Part shown: positions 1 to 11,142 of the stretch, one piece after another
How the letters are laid out: every line of letters begins with the position of its first letter
Position numbering within the stretch: the stretch's first letter is position 1
Assembly (NCBI GenBank): GCA_001949185.1
Contig: BDGG01000007.1
Coordinates: 1,883,079-1,947,078, forward strand
DNA from: Ramazzottius varieornatus
Lineage: Eukaryota; Tardigrada; Eutardigrada; Parachela; Ramazzottiidae
Reading direction: 5' to 3'
Length of the DNA: 64,000 nt
Notes under the pieces: generated by a model
What the model was told of the DNA's origin: nothing
What the model saw: the letters and a program-made list of their open reading frames with translations, nothing else
The model's database searches: none
Program-made: the position numbers and the translations under genes

Positions 1-24
1 ACGGATAAGATAAAGTCAAGCCTG

Positions 25-31
25 TATAAAA
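25..31 (+). promoter_or_regulatory. TATA box of the first secreted-protein gene
   Basis: A TATAAAA motif lies 93 bp before the ATG at 118. This fits a transcription start near 55-60 and a short 5' leader. It is a sequence match only. Confidence 0.5.
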
Positions 32-117
32 CGTTTTACCCCAAAACCTGAAAGACATTCAGTGTCCACTCGCCTTTCCAGATCGGATAGTTTCGACATT
101 TGTTCTGTCTGTGCAGC

Positions 118-567
118 ATGGCCCCTAAGCTTCTCGCTGCTCTTCTGGCCGTATGTCTGTTCGGAAGCTCGTTCGCCAGGTACAACGAGGCCGCTGTCCA
201 TAACGCAGTGGCTGTACAAGAGGATGGTAGAGTTGGGGGAGACTACAGTCCAGAGATGGCAAATCCATCAAACATGGCAAGCCGAAGCTTTGCGGTGACG
301 ATCAGCACTGCCGGACTGATCCTTGGACTGGGACAAGTTTCTGGCCTCATCGGCAACACCGCCTACGGCACCGTCTGCGGACAGCCCTGCAGTTTTCGAC
401 GAGCCACCCAAATCTGCAAGTGGGAGTGGACCTACAAGACCCACCTGCGATGCCCCACAGCCGAAACCAACGCAAACTGCAGGAGCTCCAGACAACGAGC
501 AGACAACGACGCTTTCCAAGCCGTCGTTGACCAGCTCAAGGCCCAAGGCAAATGCCAATCCTATTAA
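118..567 (+). CDS. small secreted Cys-containing protein, unknown family
   Basis: A single-exon frame of 149 residues. I start at the ATG at 118 because it opens a clear signal peptide (MAPKLLAALLAVCLFGSSFA) and sits at the expected distance from the TATA box; the open frame upstream begins only with TTG. The mature part has a small Gly/Leu stretch (AGLILGLGQVSGLIG) followed by a basic domain with six cysteines, beginning CGQPC and ending GKCQSY, which suggests three disulfides outside the cell. I do not recognise the family. It lies on the strand opposite CFAP65. Because the last visible CFAP65 exon ends in a splice donor pointing towards it, this gene may sit inside a CFAP65 intron. Confidence 0.7.
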   Translation: MAPKLLAALLAVCLFGSSFARYNEAAVHNAVAVQEDGRVGGDYSPEMANPSNMASRSFAVTISTAGLILGLGQVSGLIGNTAYGTVCGQPCSFRRATQICKWEWTYKTHLRCPTAETNANCRSSRQRADNDAFQAVVDQLKAQGKCQSY

Positions 568-701
568 CAATCTTTCCTTTTACAAAGTCAAAGTCTTCCT
601 TTCAACCTGCTTTTAGCTCAAGTGATTTTTAAGTGATTTCTAAAATGTGTCTAATTTTACCGTTGCATTCACAGAGTTGGAATGGCTCATAATAATTTAA
701 A

Positions 702-907
702 GTATACTAACGATGAGAAATTATGGGACAGTAAAAAGGATGGCACAGGCCTTTTCGATACGGCGGTACGGAAGCACGCACGCGACCGATTCACAGTAAC
801 ACACTTTTCGACACTTTTCGACACTTTTCTACGGCCGGATTTAGCATGTTGCCGTCTTCTGCGCCTGTCCCATAATTTTTACTGTACTATAATTTCCTAT
901 TGTACGT
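702..907 (-). mobile_element. GTAC-ended MITE, copy 1
   Basis: Inverted ends carry AAATTATGGG and CAGTAAAA next to GTAC-rich termini. Read on the minus strand, the interior has the block GGCGCAGAAGACGGCAA, which recurs near 3.7, 26.0 and 38.1 kb. No open frame survives. The element fills the gap between the first gene and the last visible CFAP65 exon. Boundaries are approximate. Confidence 0.55.
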
Positions 908-925
908 GTGGGATGAGTGTCTTAC

Positions 926-3900
926 CGACAAATGGCCGAGAGTTCCTTTTGCCGTGACGGACAGGCGAAGTGACAGAAAGTTGGCGCTAGGAGCCGTCAC
1001 TCGCAACACCAAATCCGTTTGATACGTCTGTACCGCATACGGCTTGAAGGTAAAGGTAAAGTCCAGACTGTCATGGCTGATGAGAAGTCCACTAGAGGGC
1101 GACACTTGCAGGTACCGTCCGACCGTATCGAGGACGTACCACTTGTACCTCAAAGGGAACGCCGAACCACTAGATAGCTCAAACGGTAGCTGCGACGTCA
1201 AATTCAGAAAGGTGTCGGGAAAGATCAAGGTGTCGGCCATAGTGACGCGTATCTCCGAGTCGTCGAAAGCGCGAAACTGGACGGGGAATGTGGCATCACT
1301 GTCTTCGTTATCGTTCAGTACGAGGGACAGCTCCTTCGATATGAGGGCCTTCGGCCGGCATGACGAAAGGTAGGCTACGATGAGGCGATGGTCACCGGGC
1401 TCCATGACGCCGAAACGAGGAGAAATGAACAGCGACCTGCAAGATGCCATCGATGTAAATCATGCTTTTGACCTCAGCTCAGACCAGAGTACAATAATTG
1501 CACAGAAAACCCGGCTATACTTTTCTGCATCCTTTTCCAAACGGTACATGACAGTGTTGGCCGTTGGGTTTGTCACCACAAACGTGGCGAACGATCGACC
1601 ATTTGCTCCAAACTGGCGGAAGGTGATAGGAGGCTTGATGTCGATGTAGTGCAGGGAGGGACGCAGATCCCTCCGTGCATTGAAGGTGGCACAGTGACCT
1701 ACCAACGGCCAATTGTTCGATAACTGTGAGGTTCATTTCCTCCGGGTGTCCGCTTACCTGATAGGGACAGGTTGAGACAAAATGGGGGGATGACTTGGAA
1801 CTCTTCCACAAGCTGGAAGCTGGACAGGAATTCGTACATCAGGTGGCAGGTCGCTTGCCATTGGAAGAATAGATTGCTGCTGTCCTAGAAAGCATTAGGC
1901 GTTGATTAACGGCACTTGAGAACGCTGGCGTGAAATATTTCATACTGGTGAGAACGTGACGGTAAACCCTACTGCTCCTCGCGGTGGCAAAAGCGTGCTG
2001 GCGGGCTCGACACGGAAGATAGCATTCTGCTGGGTTGTCCAGTTGACGATCAATGGCTCGTTTGCTTGGCTGGTCATTTTGACAGTCTGAAAGAAACAGT
2101 TACCGCAAAACGTATCAACGGCAAAGGTCTAGAAGTCATTTCATATATGAAAGCTCAATGTCGACATTTGCATGGTTGGTCTCGGTGATGCCACTTACTC
2201 TTGTCAGGCTGCATTCGGCAGAGACGTAACCGAAGAGAAGTTCATCTTTGTCAAGCGTCACTGGCCTTTCAATACACTACAGTCAAAGTTGGTTTTGGCC
2301 AAACTTGGCCGGTACTTCTGTTTTTTTACAACGCACTTGAGGCAAATGACTAACCTGGGTGACTGCGTCTTGCTGTGGAGAAAACCAAGCTTGATACGGT
2401 AACGTTTCGGCCTCGAATCGTTCCACCTGACCGTTTTCGTCTGTTTTCACAGAAGCTCCGGCAGCTTGTTCAGGACCTCGAACAACTCTCTCCAGGATGT
2501 GGTTGGTGTGAACGCGAAGAATTCCACACTCCACTTGGTCCTTCAGCATCTGTTGGTGTTAAAATTAGCACACTGACGGTGATTTGTCAATTGTGGTGCT
2601 ATCAATAAACATCGTCGAAAAGCCAAATGATCTAGGGTGTCAGTCAATCCGAACCTGCCTTTTTCGTTTTAACCGCACTGGTTCTTGGCATCATGCAGCC
2701 AGAAAACGTTACACCAGCTGCTGATTTTCACCCAGGTCAATTTGGAAGTTCGCACACAAAAGCCAGATCAATGAAGAAAAAGGAGCTAGTTACCCGTGGT
2801 CCCATGCTAATCAGCTCTTTCATCTCCTGCTTGCTAAAGGTCTCCAAATGACAGGGTTCAAGCAAAGGGGGCTGAACTAGACTGGAGTGACACGTTCCAA
2901 TGACGTCGATGGATATAACGCCCTCGTTGTGAACTAAACATCGGAGCAGCCGCCGATACAACACCGGCCATAGCGGATGAAAGTGGACAGTGACCAACAC
3001 CGATTGTCCTGCAGCAATGTTACCACCCAGTGGCTCCACTTGAAAGACATCCGTAGAGCCGGCCCAATCAAACTGGAAGAAGGTGGAACTCAGTCCCTGG
3101 TTGTCCAACTTGAAATGAAGCGAAGAAGATTGGTGGAGAAAGACTAGGCCAAAGTTCAGCAAGTCCACCGATGCGCTGACCGATGATGACTCGACCTGGC
3201 CGACACAGCGAATGGTCATTGAGGCATCTTGTATTTCCGAGGAGAAGATAAAGTTCTCGACCAGTCCGGTGTCACCGTTGGTGGAGTCATCTGGACGAAA
3301 AGCAATCTACAAACAGCACGAAGACCATATTATAGCGCCAAATTTTGCGCGACTTTTCAAAGCTGAATGATATTACCTTTGTTTTTCCACAATTTTTACA
3401 CAACAGTATTGTAGCTGGAGTTTGTCATATTTCTATGGTCTGTCAAGTTTTCACATAAAAAAACAGTCTGTAGTATTCTTGTTACGTCATCTTGTTCACT
3501 GGGCACAAACAGTACACGCACGAAGGGAAAGTTTGGAACAGTACACGCGCCTGGCCTAAATGTGGGTATGGAGCGAAAGCGGCACTGGCCAGTTGAGGTT
3601 GACCAATCAATTAAATCAATCGAAGCACAGTCGCTTTCGCTCCGTTCCCCACATTTTTGTCCATCCCCACATTTAGGCCAGGCGCGTGTACAAAGTTTGG
3701 AACAGGCGGAAAAGACGGCAACTTGAGAATTCAACCGTAGAAAGTTGCCAGAAAGTGCATTGTTGCGAATTGCACACGTACGTACGAACTTCCGTTCCGC
3801 TGGTCCGCAATCGCTTGTTCCAAACTTTTTACTGTTCCGAACTTTCCCTTCGCGCGTGTACAGAGTTAAACCGAGTCCTTACCGGTATCTCGGTCCATGT

Positions 3901-5105
3901 TTGGCCCTTGAGGGTTCCCGAAGTGCTTCCCACAGGTTGAAATGCGTGTTCCATCCCCACGTCCGCCCACTGACACTGCAATGGTCCATTAGCGCCTTGG
4001 CCATAAAGTTTTCGTTGGAACAAAAACGGTACATTGACGGCCAGCGTGTTAAATACAGCGAATGAGCGGACAGCAGTCTGCTTCTTGGCAATGACACCAA
4101 AGTCGAGGTCGATGCGATTGCTCGGCCCAGGAGATGGCTGGTAAAGGAGGTATACAGCACATCGGCCCCATCCGCGCAGCTCAATGGACAGAGACTTGGG
4201 TAGGGAGTCGGGGTCGTCGTCTTCGCAGACCGCCACCGCCCTCCGTTGGTATTCGGCCACGTTCTGTCAATTCAAAAAATACAATTACCAGACTCAGCTG
4301 GAAAACGTCATGAAGTATCTTACGAAATTTGTGCAGTTTTGTCAAGTTTACCGACGGGTGAAAAGTGACTTCGATGGCGAGAGCCCGTCCCGGGTCCACT
4401 CTTCCTTGGGCAGGAGACAATGTAAAGGGCGCCTCCATGCTCCATTTAAACCGAAGAGACAGCTCTCTGCATAGACAATTACGGGTGTATTGGGTGCTGC
4501 AGTACTTTCCCTTACGTAAAGAAATAAGGCAAGGGTACGAGACTTTACCCACAGTTAATAATCTGGAAATGCTTGTGCATGGTCATGCCGCAGGGTCTCT
4601 CCTGGAAGTCGACCACTTGCTCGCTCAGCCGTACAGCCAGGCGCGGAAGGTCAGCTCGTAGAGATACAGTCACAACGGTATCTTGGACGAAGAAAAGCAT
4701 AACGTCCTCATACAACTTCTTCTTCGTCGGTTCGAAGGTCACCGCCACGCGGAAGGCATTTCCGGTGAAGAGGTCGATCCTCTTGGGGAACGATGTTTTA
4801 AATTCAGGAGTAGCCGGACATCTGTTAGCAGGCCAGTGCAGAGAATAATTAGCATGTGCATTCAAGTCAAAAGAGGGTGTGATCAATTGACCTTCGGTAG
4901 TAACTCACGTGTAGGTTACGCTAATGGGATCAGTGCCGACATTCTTCAAGAGGATATTGCGGCTGGTGCTCTGACCGGGCAGCCAGTTATGGAAGGTTAA
5001 CTCCTTCGTCATCATCAAGCCTTCCGCTGTGGTTATTGTGTGCATTTTCGCAGCCTTCCGTTTGTCGGCCTCAGCTTTCTGGCGACATAACGCGACAGGA
5101 TCGTT
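926..5105 (-). CDS. CFAP65: CFAP65 (CCDC108)-like flagellar protein, partial, multi-exon
   Basis: Minus-strand exons, about 5105-4909, 4821-4549, 4466-4352, 4263-3883, 3305-2796, 2089-1945, 1880-1758, 1700-1510 and 1460-926, encode a chain of ASH/MSP-type beta-sandwich repeats. Order and motifs match the N-terminal half of CFAP65: LTFHNWLPGQSTSRNILLKN at the start, RADLPRLAVRLSEQVVDF, FTLSPAQGRVDPGRALAIEV, and the family signature VISIDVIGTCHS before a P..LEP.HL stretch. CFAP65 is a structural protein of the sperm flagellum and motile cilia. The last visible exon stops at a good donor (G|GTAAGA at 926/925), about half way through the protein, so the C-terminal half is off the left edge or lost. 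The first coding exon is not resolved; a short ATG exon near 5325 is possible. Intron 3306-3882 holds nested MITEs. Exon limits at 1510-2089 are approximate. Confidence 0.85.
3512..3861 (+). mobile_element. GTAC-ended MITE, copy 2 (outer element, in a CFAP65 intron)
   Basis: The left end GTACACGCACGAAGGGAAAG and the right end read in reverse complement (GTACACGCGCGAAGGGAAAG) match over about 28 bp. The interior contains GGCGGAAAAGACGGCAA as in the other copies. It lies wholly within a CFAP65 intron and hosts a second element at 3541-3691. Confidence 0.75.
3541..3691. mobile_element. MITE nested inside copy 2
   Basis: Termini GTACACGCGCCTGGCC and GGCCAGGCGCGTGTAC are exact inverted repeats, and the similarity continues inward (TAAATGTGGG, GGAGCGAAAGC). 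AAAGTTTGGAACA lies directly on both sides, either a 13-bp target duplication or part of the outer element. Confidence 0.8.
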
Positions 5106-5139
5106 CCTGCACGACAAGTGATTGACATTGTTAAACATG

Positions 5140-5988
5140 ATAAGCCACGGCTCACCACAAGATCACTTCTGTCAACACAGAAATGAGGGGCAGATAAACG
5201 GAGTGCTAACAGCTACGATCGCACTGACAAGGCAGCAGTTATTCTCATTCAAAGTTAAGATGATGACATGGGTCTAATCACGTATGACGTGTGTGCCACC
5301 GTTACCATGTCACCCTAGCCATTTATAATTCGTTCGGTGATGAAAGTCTTTTAGCCGGCTTTAACGTCTCGACACGACCCATGGCGCGCCGTATTGGCAC
5401 CATACTCTCAACGCAACCATAACAGCGAGCGCCGACAAAAAACTTCGCTTTGCCTCGACTGCTTAACATACTGTTCAAAAGCAAGAACACCCAGAAGAAA
5501 CCGTATCACTGATCGCCGAAATGGACGGGTTGCCCCTAATCGGACCAGGTGTGGCTACTCAGTAGACGGCTTAGCTTAAACAACACGGCAAATCTTTTCT
5601 TCTTTCTTTTCCTTAAATCAACTGGATTATACTGATTACAGCCATGCACAAAACGCGAGCCAATTTGCAAAAGCATAAAGAGGCCCGGTAGTACCAGACC
5701 CCAAAACAATAAAACTATTCAAATCAGCTAAACATCTCGGTTATTGACATCGACAATAGAATAGATCTCCTCCAAACCTCTATGACTAGAAAAGGTTCCG
5801 AAAACAGAGGCAGCGTTACCACGTTGAATATCTATACTAAGTTTTTTCTTCAAAAACGAGAGAGATCTTGTTTCGCCGGTAGCTTCTGCTTTTCTTTTGC
5901 CAAATGAAACGGGGGTCCACATGACCCGGAAGAAAAGTTGAACTAGACATGAATGTTTAAATTATCCGTTTTATACAGGCAAATATCT
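5140..5988. other. gap: 5' flank of CFAP65, no gene seen
   Basis: No frame with family resemblance or signal peptide is visible. The CFAP65 promoter and first exon should lie here, but I cannot place them. The open frame at 5394-5579 has no supporting features. Confidence 0.4.
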
Positions 5989-6597
5989 GTACACGCGGCT
6001 GGCCTGATTATTGGCCTGGACAAAATTTCTGGCCAGACGGGCTGGCGGCAGTTTAACGCAGAGATTGTTATGTCGTAGCAGAAACTAGCCCTGTGATGTC
6101 AACAAGGAACATTTCGCAGTGCAGTATGCGGAATACAGTGTCATTCCAGATTTCGTTTCTTGTTTCGTACTTCTTTTCCCATCTTGAGGAAGGTTAGCCT
6201 GGAATATGCCGGAAGGCCTTAAGAGCAAGAGACAGCGAAAGTATTCGGAGGGTAGCCTGAAGGAGGCAAATCGTGCGGTTGCCTTCATAAGTTGGTGGAT
6301 TACCTAATTTAAAGCCTTTCCGGCGAGAAAGTTCAAGTTTTTAACGTCGATTTACCATCAGAGCTGCATTTGGCAAGCAAAATAACCAATCATATAGAAA
6401 GAAATCAGATCTACGATGATTAAGAAGATCTCTGCGAACGTTTCGTTGTTCGTGTAGGTAAAGCGGTAATGTGTGGTGAAACTAGTTCTGTTTCAGCCGC
6501 AAGCAAATACAGCTGGCAGAGCCGGTGATTTGGAAATCAGTGGCCAGAAGTTGTGTCCAGGCGAATAATTAGGGCAGCCGTGTGTACACTTTAGCGC
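5989..6597. mobile_element. ~600-bp element with ~50-bp terminal inverted repeats
   Basis: The left end GTACACGCGGCTGGCCTGAT, continuing through ATTATTGGCCTGGACAAAAT and TTCTGGCC, recurs inverted at 6540-6597 with a few mismatches. The GTACAC terminus is shared with the MITEs at 3.5 kb. No transposase is encoded. Its right end overlaps the 3' end of the gene at 6569-7103. Confidence 0.75.
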
Positions 6598-7103
6598 CAC
6601 GAAATGCCAAGTTACGCGACTGGCGACGACCATCGTTAGCGTGTCCGAAACAGGAAACGGGATGCATGTAGCAGGGTAGCAAGGTCCTGCTGTGTGGATG
6701 AGGGGAAATGACTTCTTGGGTGGCAGTTGCTGGCATAGTAGGTGTTTCGGCCTGATCCACAACGTCACTGTCGGTCGGCTCATCTGTCGTAGTGTTAGCC
6801 GGTGTTTTTTTCAGAGCCCACTTAACCCATGGCGGCATACCCATTCGCTTCAATACTCGCCCCTGACACAAATAAATCGCTCATTTGTAATGATGTATCC
6901 TGGTGGTGGTTACACTCGAATTTATGTACAGTAGTGCAAGTGTACAGTACCTGTTGGATGGAGTTGTCCCAATGGCGGAAAACTTGCTCCGGATGATGGG
7001 CTTCAACGGCATTTTCGGAACAACGTACTTCATGGAAGGCAAAGCCTGCCAGCAAAATGGAACTGCTAAGGAGGATTAATGTGGAATGTGGGCAAACAGC
7101 CAT
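6569..7103 (-). CDS. small secreted protein, two exons, tail formed by a transposon end
   Basis: CDS joins 7103-6951 and 6862-6569 (phase 0; donor CAG|GTACTG, acceptor TGTCAG|GGG), giving 148 residues. The N-terminus is a good signal peptide (MAVCPHSTLILLSSSILLAG). The mature protein is short, Thr/Asp-rich in the middle (TTTDEPTDSDVVDQAE), with two cysteines near PCYMHPVSCFG. The last residues (VYTRLP) and the stop codon fall within the terminal inverted repeat of the element at 5989-6597, so the original C-terminus may have been replaced. No family is recognised. Alternatively the second exon is not coding. Confidence 0.5.
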
Positions 7104-8090
7104 AACTGGTCAGGTCGCCAGGTAAGTTATCCACCGAGCAGGGACGTCGACAGATCCAGAACCGGTGCGTGGCATACAAGACAACATCACATGCTTTTGA
7201 AATGAGATACTTCGCTCCTTAGTGTTTGAATTGGAGAATCAAGCTGGTGTTCCTGTGTGCCGTAACCCGAGTTCTTATATCACTTCTGAATCATGACACA
7301 AACATTCGGCTGCTGGGCGTCAACACAAAACAGCAATGAATATTACAGTAATCTGTCAGAACAAAGTGTAGCCATTGATTTGTGTGTTACTGGAAAAAAG
7401 TACTCTTGATTGGGCTGACCTCTGGCGGCTGATGAGGTAGGTGTGTCTCCCGTTCGCGGAAGGTCATTTCTTACACCAAAACATGCATTTTAGTCCAGAT
7501 CACTGATGGTGTAATCTTTGCAGAACCCCGCCGTTATCCTCGTTGGACTTGCAGTTCCAATGTTGTGACACCAAAGTTCCGGACATGCTCCGCGAGAAAG
7601 CAACTGATCACGAACGTACGTCGTTAGTTCGTCCTCTGCATTTTGTTTAGAGGCGTGACGACATTCAGATGTAAGTCAAAAAAGCAACAAACAGAAAGAA
7701 AAATTAAGCAGATCACTTGTTTAATGTGAGAAAACGCATCATGCGTGCTGGCCTTGCTTTATAGGAGAGGTGAAAATGAGTTCTGTTTATATCTGATAAT
7801 ATGCAGTATGCATTGTAGGCCTGATAGATTGTGAGTCACATTAGACTGTCCCGTACAGCTCATTCGGCATTGGCGGACAATGAAACTCGAACTAATCAAT
7901 CTGAGGCAACCATTGAAGATGGGTTTCCATACAGCAGGCGCTATAGACATGAATGTCTTCGTCGCTGCTGCTGGTCTCTGCTAGGGTACCTGCTCAAAAA
8001 ATCGTCTGAGCTCAATGCCGTCCATGAATATTATTTTGACCAGGCATGTGACTAACTGATGTATATCGTCTGCTCACATTTCCGGTGGTG
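7104..8090. other. gap: no gene seen
   Basis: This stretch holds the 5' flank of the minus-strand gene at 7103 and the unlocated left part of the transposon whose coding remains begin near 8095. Open frames at 7759-8055 have no recognisable content. Confidence 0.4.
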
Positions 8091-8094
8091 CAGA

Positions 8095-9482
8095 ATGCCG
8101 ATTAGTTATTGGGCCATATCCACAATCTACAGAAGATTCGACGATGCACGGAAAAAAAGAAGGAGAGTTCGAGAGTGTGACATCCAACGAATCGCTCTAC
8201 AGGTATCCGAAGAAAGGGGTACAAAGACTTTAAACCCATGAGGGGCTGGCTTTACAGGTACCAGAAACGACACAGCATAGTGCAGCGGTCTCCAACACGC
8301 GTAGGGAGGAAATTCAGCATGACCGACGAAGACATTGTAAGCTTATGTTTTGAGACCAAATAGTGAATATACCGTGACGTCAAGAATAAATAACAGCAGG
8401 CTGTTTACCGTCCTCATTTCTTTCTATCTATGGCGTGAAGTCTTGTGTCTGCGAATTGCCTATTGTAATCTTAGTAAAACGAGGCTCAGTTTCTGGATAT
8501 GGTCGAAGAAATCGTAACCTTGAACAATAAATACCCCGCCCTGCAAAATGATCAACTTCGACGAAATCTCCGTGAAGCTCCAGAATTCTCCCAAGATTAT
8601 TTCGCCGAAGGGAGTAAAATATGTGACCGTGATCGATCCGAATGCACCGAAAGAAAATTTCACAGTGGCCCTGGCCATTGCCGCGGATATAAATTTCCGG
8701 CCGTGGTGTTTTTCAAGACTGGCAAGCTATTCTGGAAAAGCTTGATATTCCCGTAAAAGGTGGTTTTCAGTACAAGTACGGCTTTTTCTTTGTTTTCCTT
8801 CAAACAGCGTTTCCAGTCGAAAACCAATTCGACTGTAATATTAGGTTATCGTGTAATTGCAGCTTCGGGTTGGTGGCAGTCCAGCTTAGATATCCAGTGG
8901 ATTGAGTCCACGTTTGACGAGAAAGAAAAAGGTAGTTACCTTTTTCGAGACCACGCACCCGCGCACCTAAGTTACGAGAGTCAAGCTTTGCTGGAGAAGA
9001 AAGGAATGGAGCAAATTTTTATTCCTAAAGGGCTGACGGGCAGGTACCAGCCTCTTGATTTTGGACTTAACTATCCGTTTAAGTGTTACCTAAAGAAATC
9101 CTACCACGAGTGGAGGGACAAGTGCACGGAAATCACCAAGAAAGGGTACTTGAAGAAGCCATCACGCCAAGAGTTTCTCTACTTCGTGTCCGAAGCATGG
9201 TCTAAAATCAAAACGTCCACTGTTGAAAACTCTTTTGTCGCCGCAAGTATCTTGCCTTAGTCACTCTACATGCTAGCTGACGAGAATGTTGAGGATCTGG
9301 ACTGCACCTTTGAATGTAGTTTCACTTTTGTAGAAGACAACTAACCTGCTGCGCTGAATATTTCCAGCGGTAGCTGAGTGTATGGCGGATTGTTGATTCG
9401 ACAGAGTGTGAAAAACTGATGCCCGGCGGGTGAAGTTTACGTGTACGATCACGTGAGTCGCCAAGTCCATGAAGCATTACAG
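8095..9482 (+). pseudogene. pogo/Tigger-type DDE transposase, broken copy
   Basis: Pieces in different frames follow the order of a pogo-family transposase. An HTH region at 8100-8340 carries ALQVSEERGTKT, then RGWLYRYQKRH after a shift near 8240, then a stop at 8360. A DDE domain follows: NFDEISVKL near 8550 (first D), FRDHAPAHLS near 8945 (second D) and RYQPLDFGLNYPF near 9050 (third D). Frame changes near 8240 and 8740 and an internal stop show it is dead. The right end GAAGCATTACAG (9471-9482) matches the MITE at 26858-27000 and the deleted copy at 11143-12163. The left end was not found. Confidence 0.85.
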
Positions 9483-9485
9483 TGC

Positions 9486-9938
9486 ACTTCCTTTTGCTGT
9501 ACGAGGTAACCTGCATGGAGACTTCAACTCGAGAAATCCGGCGTGGAGGTTACAGCGCTACATTTTTTTGCCCGCTTGATTGCCTGATCATGGTTCCACT
9601 CATAGGCTCGTCAACACTGCGCGACAACCCTCTTTTTTAACGCTCACATTTTAGCAACTTGACTCCTGTTTTGCCTACTCAAAGTTTGTAAAGAATTGAA
9701 ACTAGTTTTTCTTAATTTACAACACCAAGAAAGGCGAGTTTGAGGCAGCGAAAATCGAGATCAAGACTTGTAATCACCACGCCGGATACCTCGTACATCT
9801 ATTACTTTTTAAATAATTATTGATTAATCATCTTTTCTGGCAGTACTTGCAGAGTGCCAAGTTTACCATAGCGGCAACGGTTAGCTGCTATTTGCCGAAT
9901 ATTCGAATATCACCGTAACCTGAAGTACACATGAAACA
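9486..9938. other. gap: no gene seen
   Basis: AT-rich spacer between the transposon end and the stop codon of the first Ly6-like gene. Nothing recognisable on either strand. Confidence 0.4.
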
Positions 9939-10951
9939 CTAACGGTCGAAGCAAGGACTGAAAATAGATGTGGCTGTGGCTGTTAGTAGTCCCAATGCTG
10001 CAGATGGAGTGGTACTGTTCTTGTCCACAGTCTGGCCTTTGTCACAGCTTTGAACGTCTAGAGCTGTGCCGTGGACGCCGTTAACGTTATCAGCCGGGTT
10101 GTTGCTGGGATCACCACTTCCAGTTGCTGTGGGGACACTGGGACCTTTAGACGGGCTGGAAATGATGGCTGCACCAGATGGAGCCACGCCTTGGTTAATG
10201 TCGACGCTGTTGATGGGCACAACGAGACTGTGCATGGTTGCCACCATGGTCTTGTTGGATAAGATGCAGACCTACAAGCACAAGGCCTTGCAAGGACGCT
10301 ATATTGGCATGCTTTCGTACAGTTGCTCAAGCAGTGCGCGACTTGTAAGAGAAGCCTGCTCAGGTGCGAGTCTTTGTCGACGGTGTTTGATAGGCTTTTC
10401 GAAGTTTATATGTGTATAAGCAGCTTACCACGGTGATGCCGGGGGGATAAGCGGATGTGGTACATTGTCCGTCGGACACTTTGTGTCGTATCTTGTTATC
10501 CTCTGCCACGCAGTCACGGTATACTCGAGTCGCAGCTCGAACACGACACACCACAAATTAACAAGAAACACAAGGTTAGCCGATAGCAAAGTTAAGCATC
10601 ATCAGACTAATTTCTGACCTGTAGTGTCAGCATTTACGGTAAAGCCAACGTCGCAGCCCGTATGGTGCCACTTTTGAAGACACACAGCTGTTCGAATTTG
10701 GCCAGGACGTTGGGGTCGGTGCTGGCACAATCGGACTGGTTCTGACTTGCTGCAGGGATGGAAGCGTCCTATCCTCCCGTCACGCTGGACCGCCGCTGGT
10801 GTCACACATGTAACAGGAGATTGCTGCTGCAACCATAATACAATACCATAGGCTGTAATCACTCTAAGAAGACAACTGTCCTCAGTACCAGATGGAATGA
10901 ACCATGCGTTGCAAGTAACGAACAGACTATATACCGTAATTTGATCCTCAT
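9939..10951 (-). CDS. Ly6/uPAR (three-finger)-like secreted or GPI-anchored protein, copy A, frame uncertain
   Basis: Exon 1 (10951-10903) is a signal peptide (MRIKLRYIVCSLLATH). Exon 2 starts at 10826 and continues in frame with AAISCYMCDTSG, the classic CYxC opening of a Ly6 domain. A ~41-nt micro-intron (GTCCAG..CTGCAG) or a frameshift is needed to reach DCASTDPNVLAKFEQLC, and a second shift precedes TGCDVGFTVNADTT. The third exon carries RVYRDCVAEDNK and DGQCTTSAYPPG, the last VVPINSVDINQG and a Thr-rich tail. The CxCNxxxCN end of the fold, present in copy C, is missing here. Ly6 proteins are small disulfide-rich modulators at the cell surface. The two breaks suggest a decaying gene or sequence errors. 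Confidence 0.55.
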
Positions 10952-11142
10952 TGCGAAAGGAGTATAACTAGGGACAGGGTAGCCAAGGATATCACAGATG
11001 CGTAGTTGAGTGTACTTCCCATTTTTGGAACGATATGCACCTTGTTGTTGAGTTAAACTTATTCAAATAATCGCACTTCTCACGCGTGGGCACATTACGC
11101 TTTAGTGCGCAACTTACAGGAAGGTTGCCACGGGACGCTGTA

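Noticed and set aside
10602-10862. Single long reading frame over exon 2 of Ly6-like copy A
   Set aside because: Only its last part (TGCDVGFTVNADTT) is in the family frame; the start is out of frame with the CYMCDT segment.
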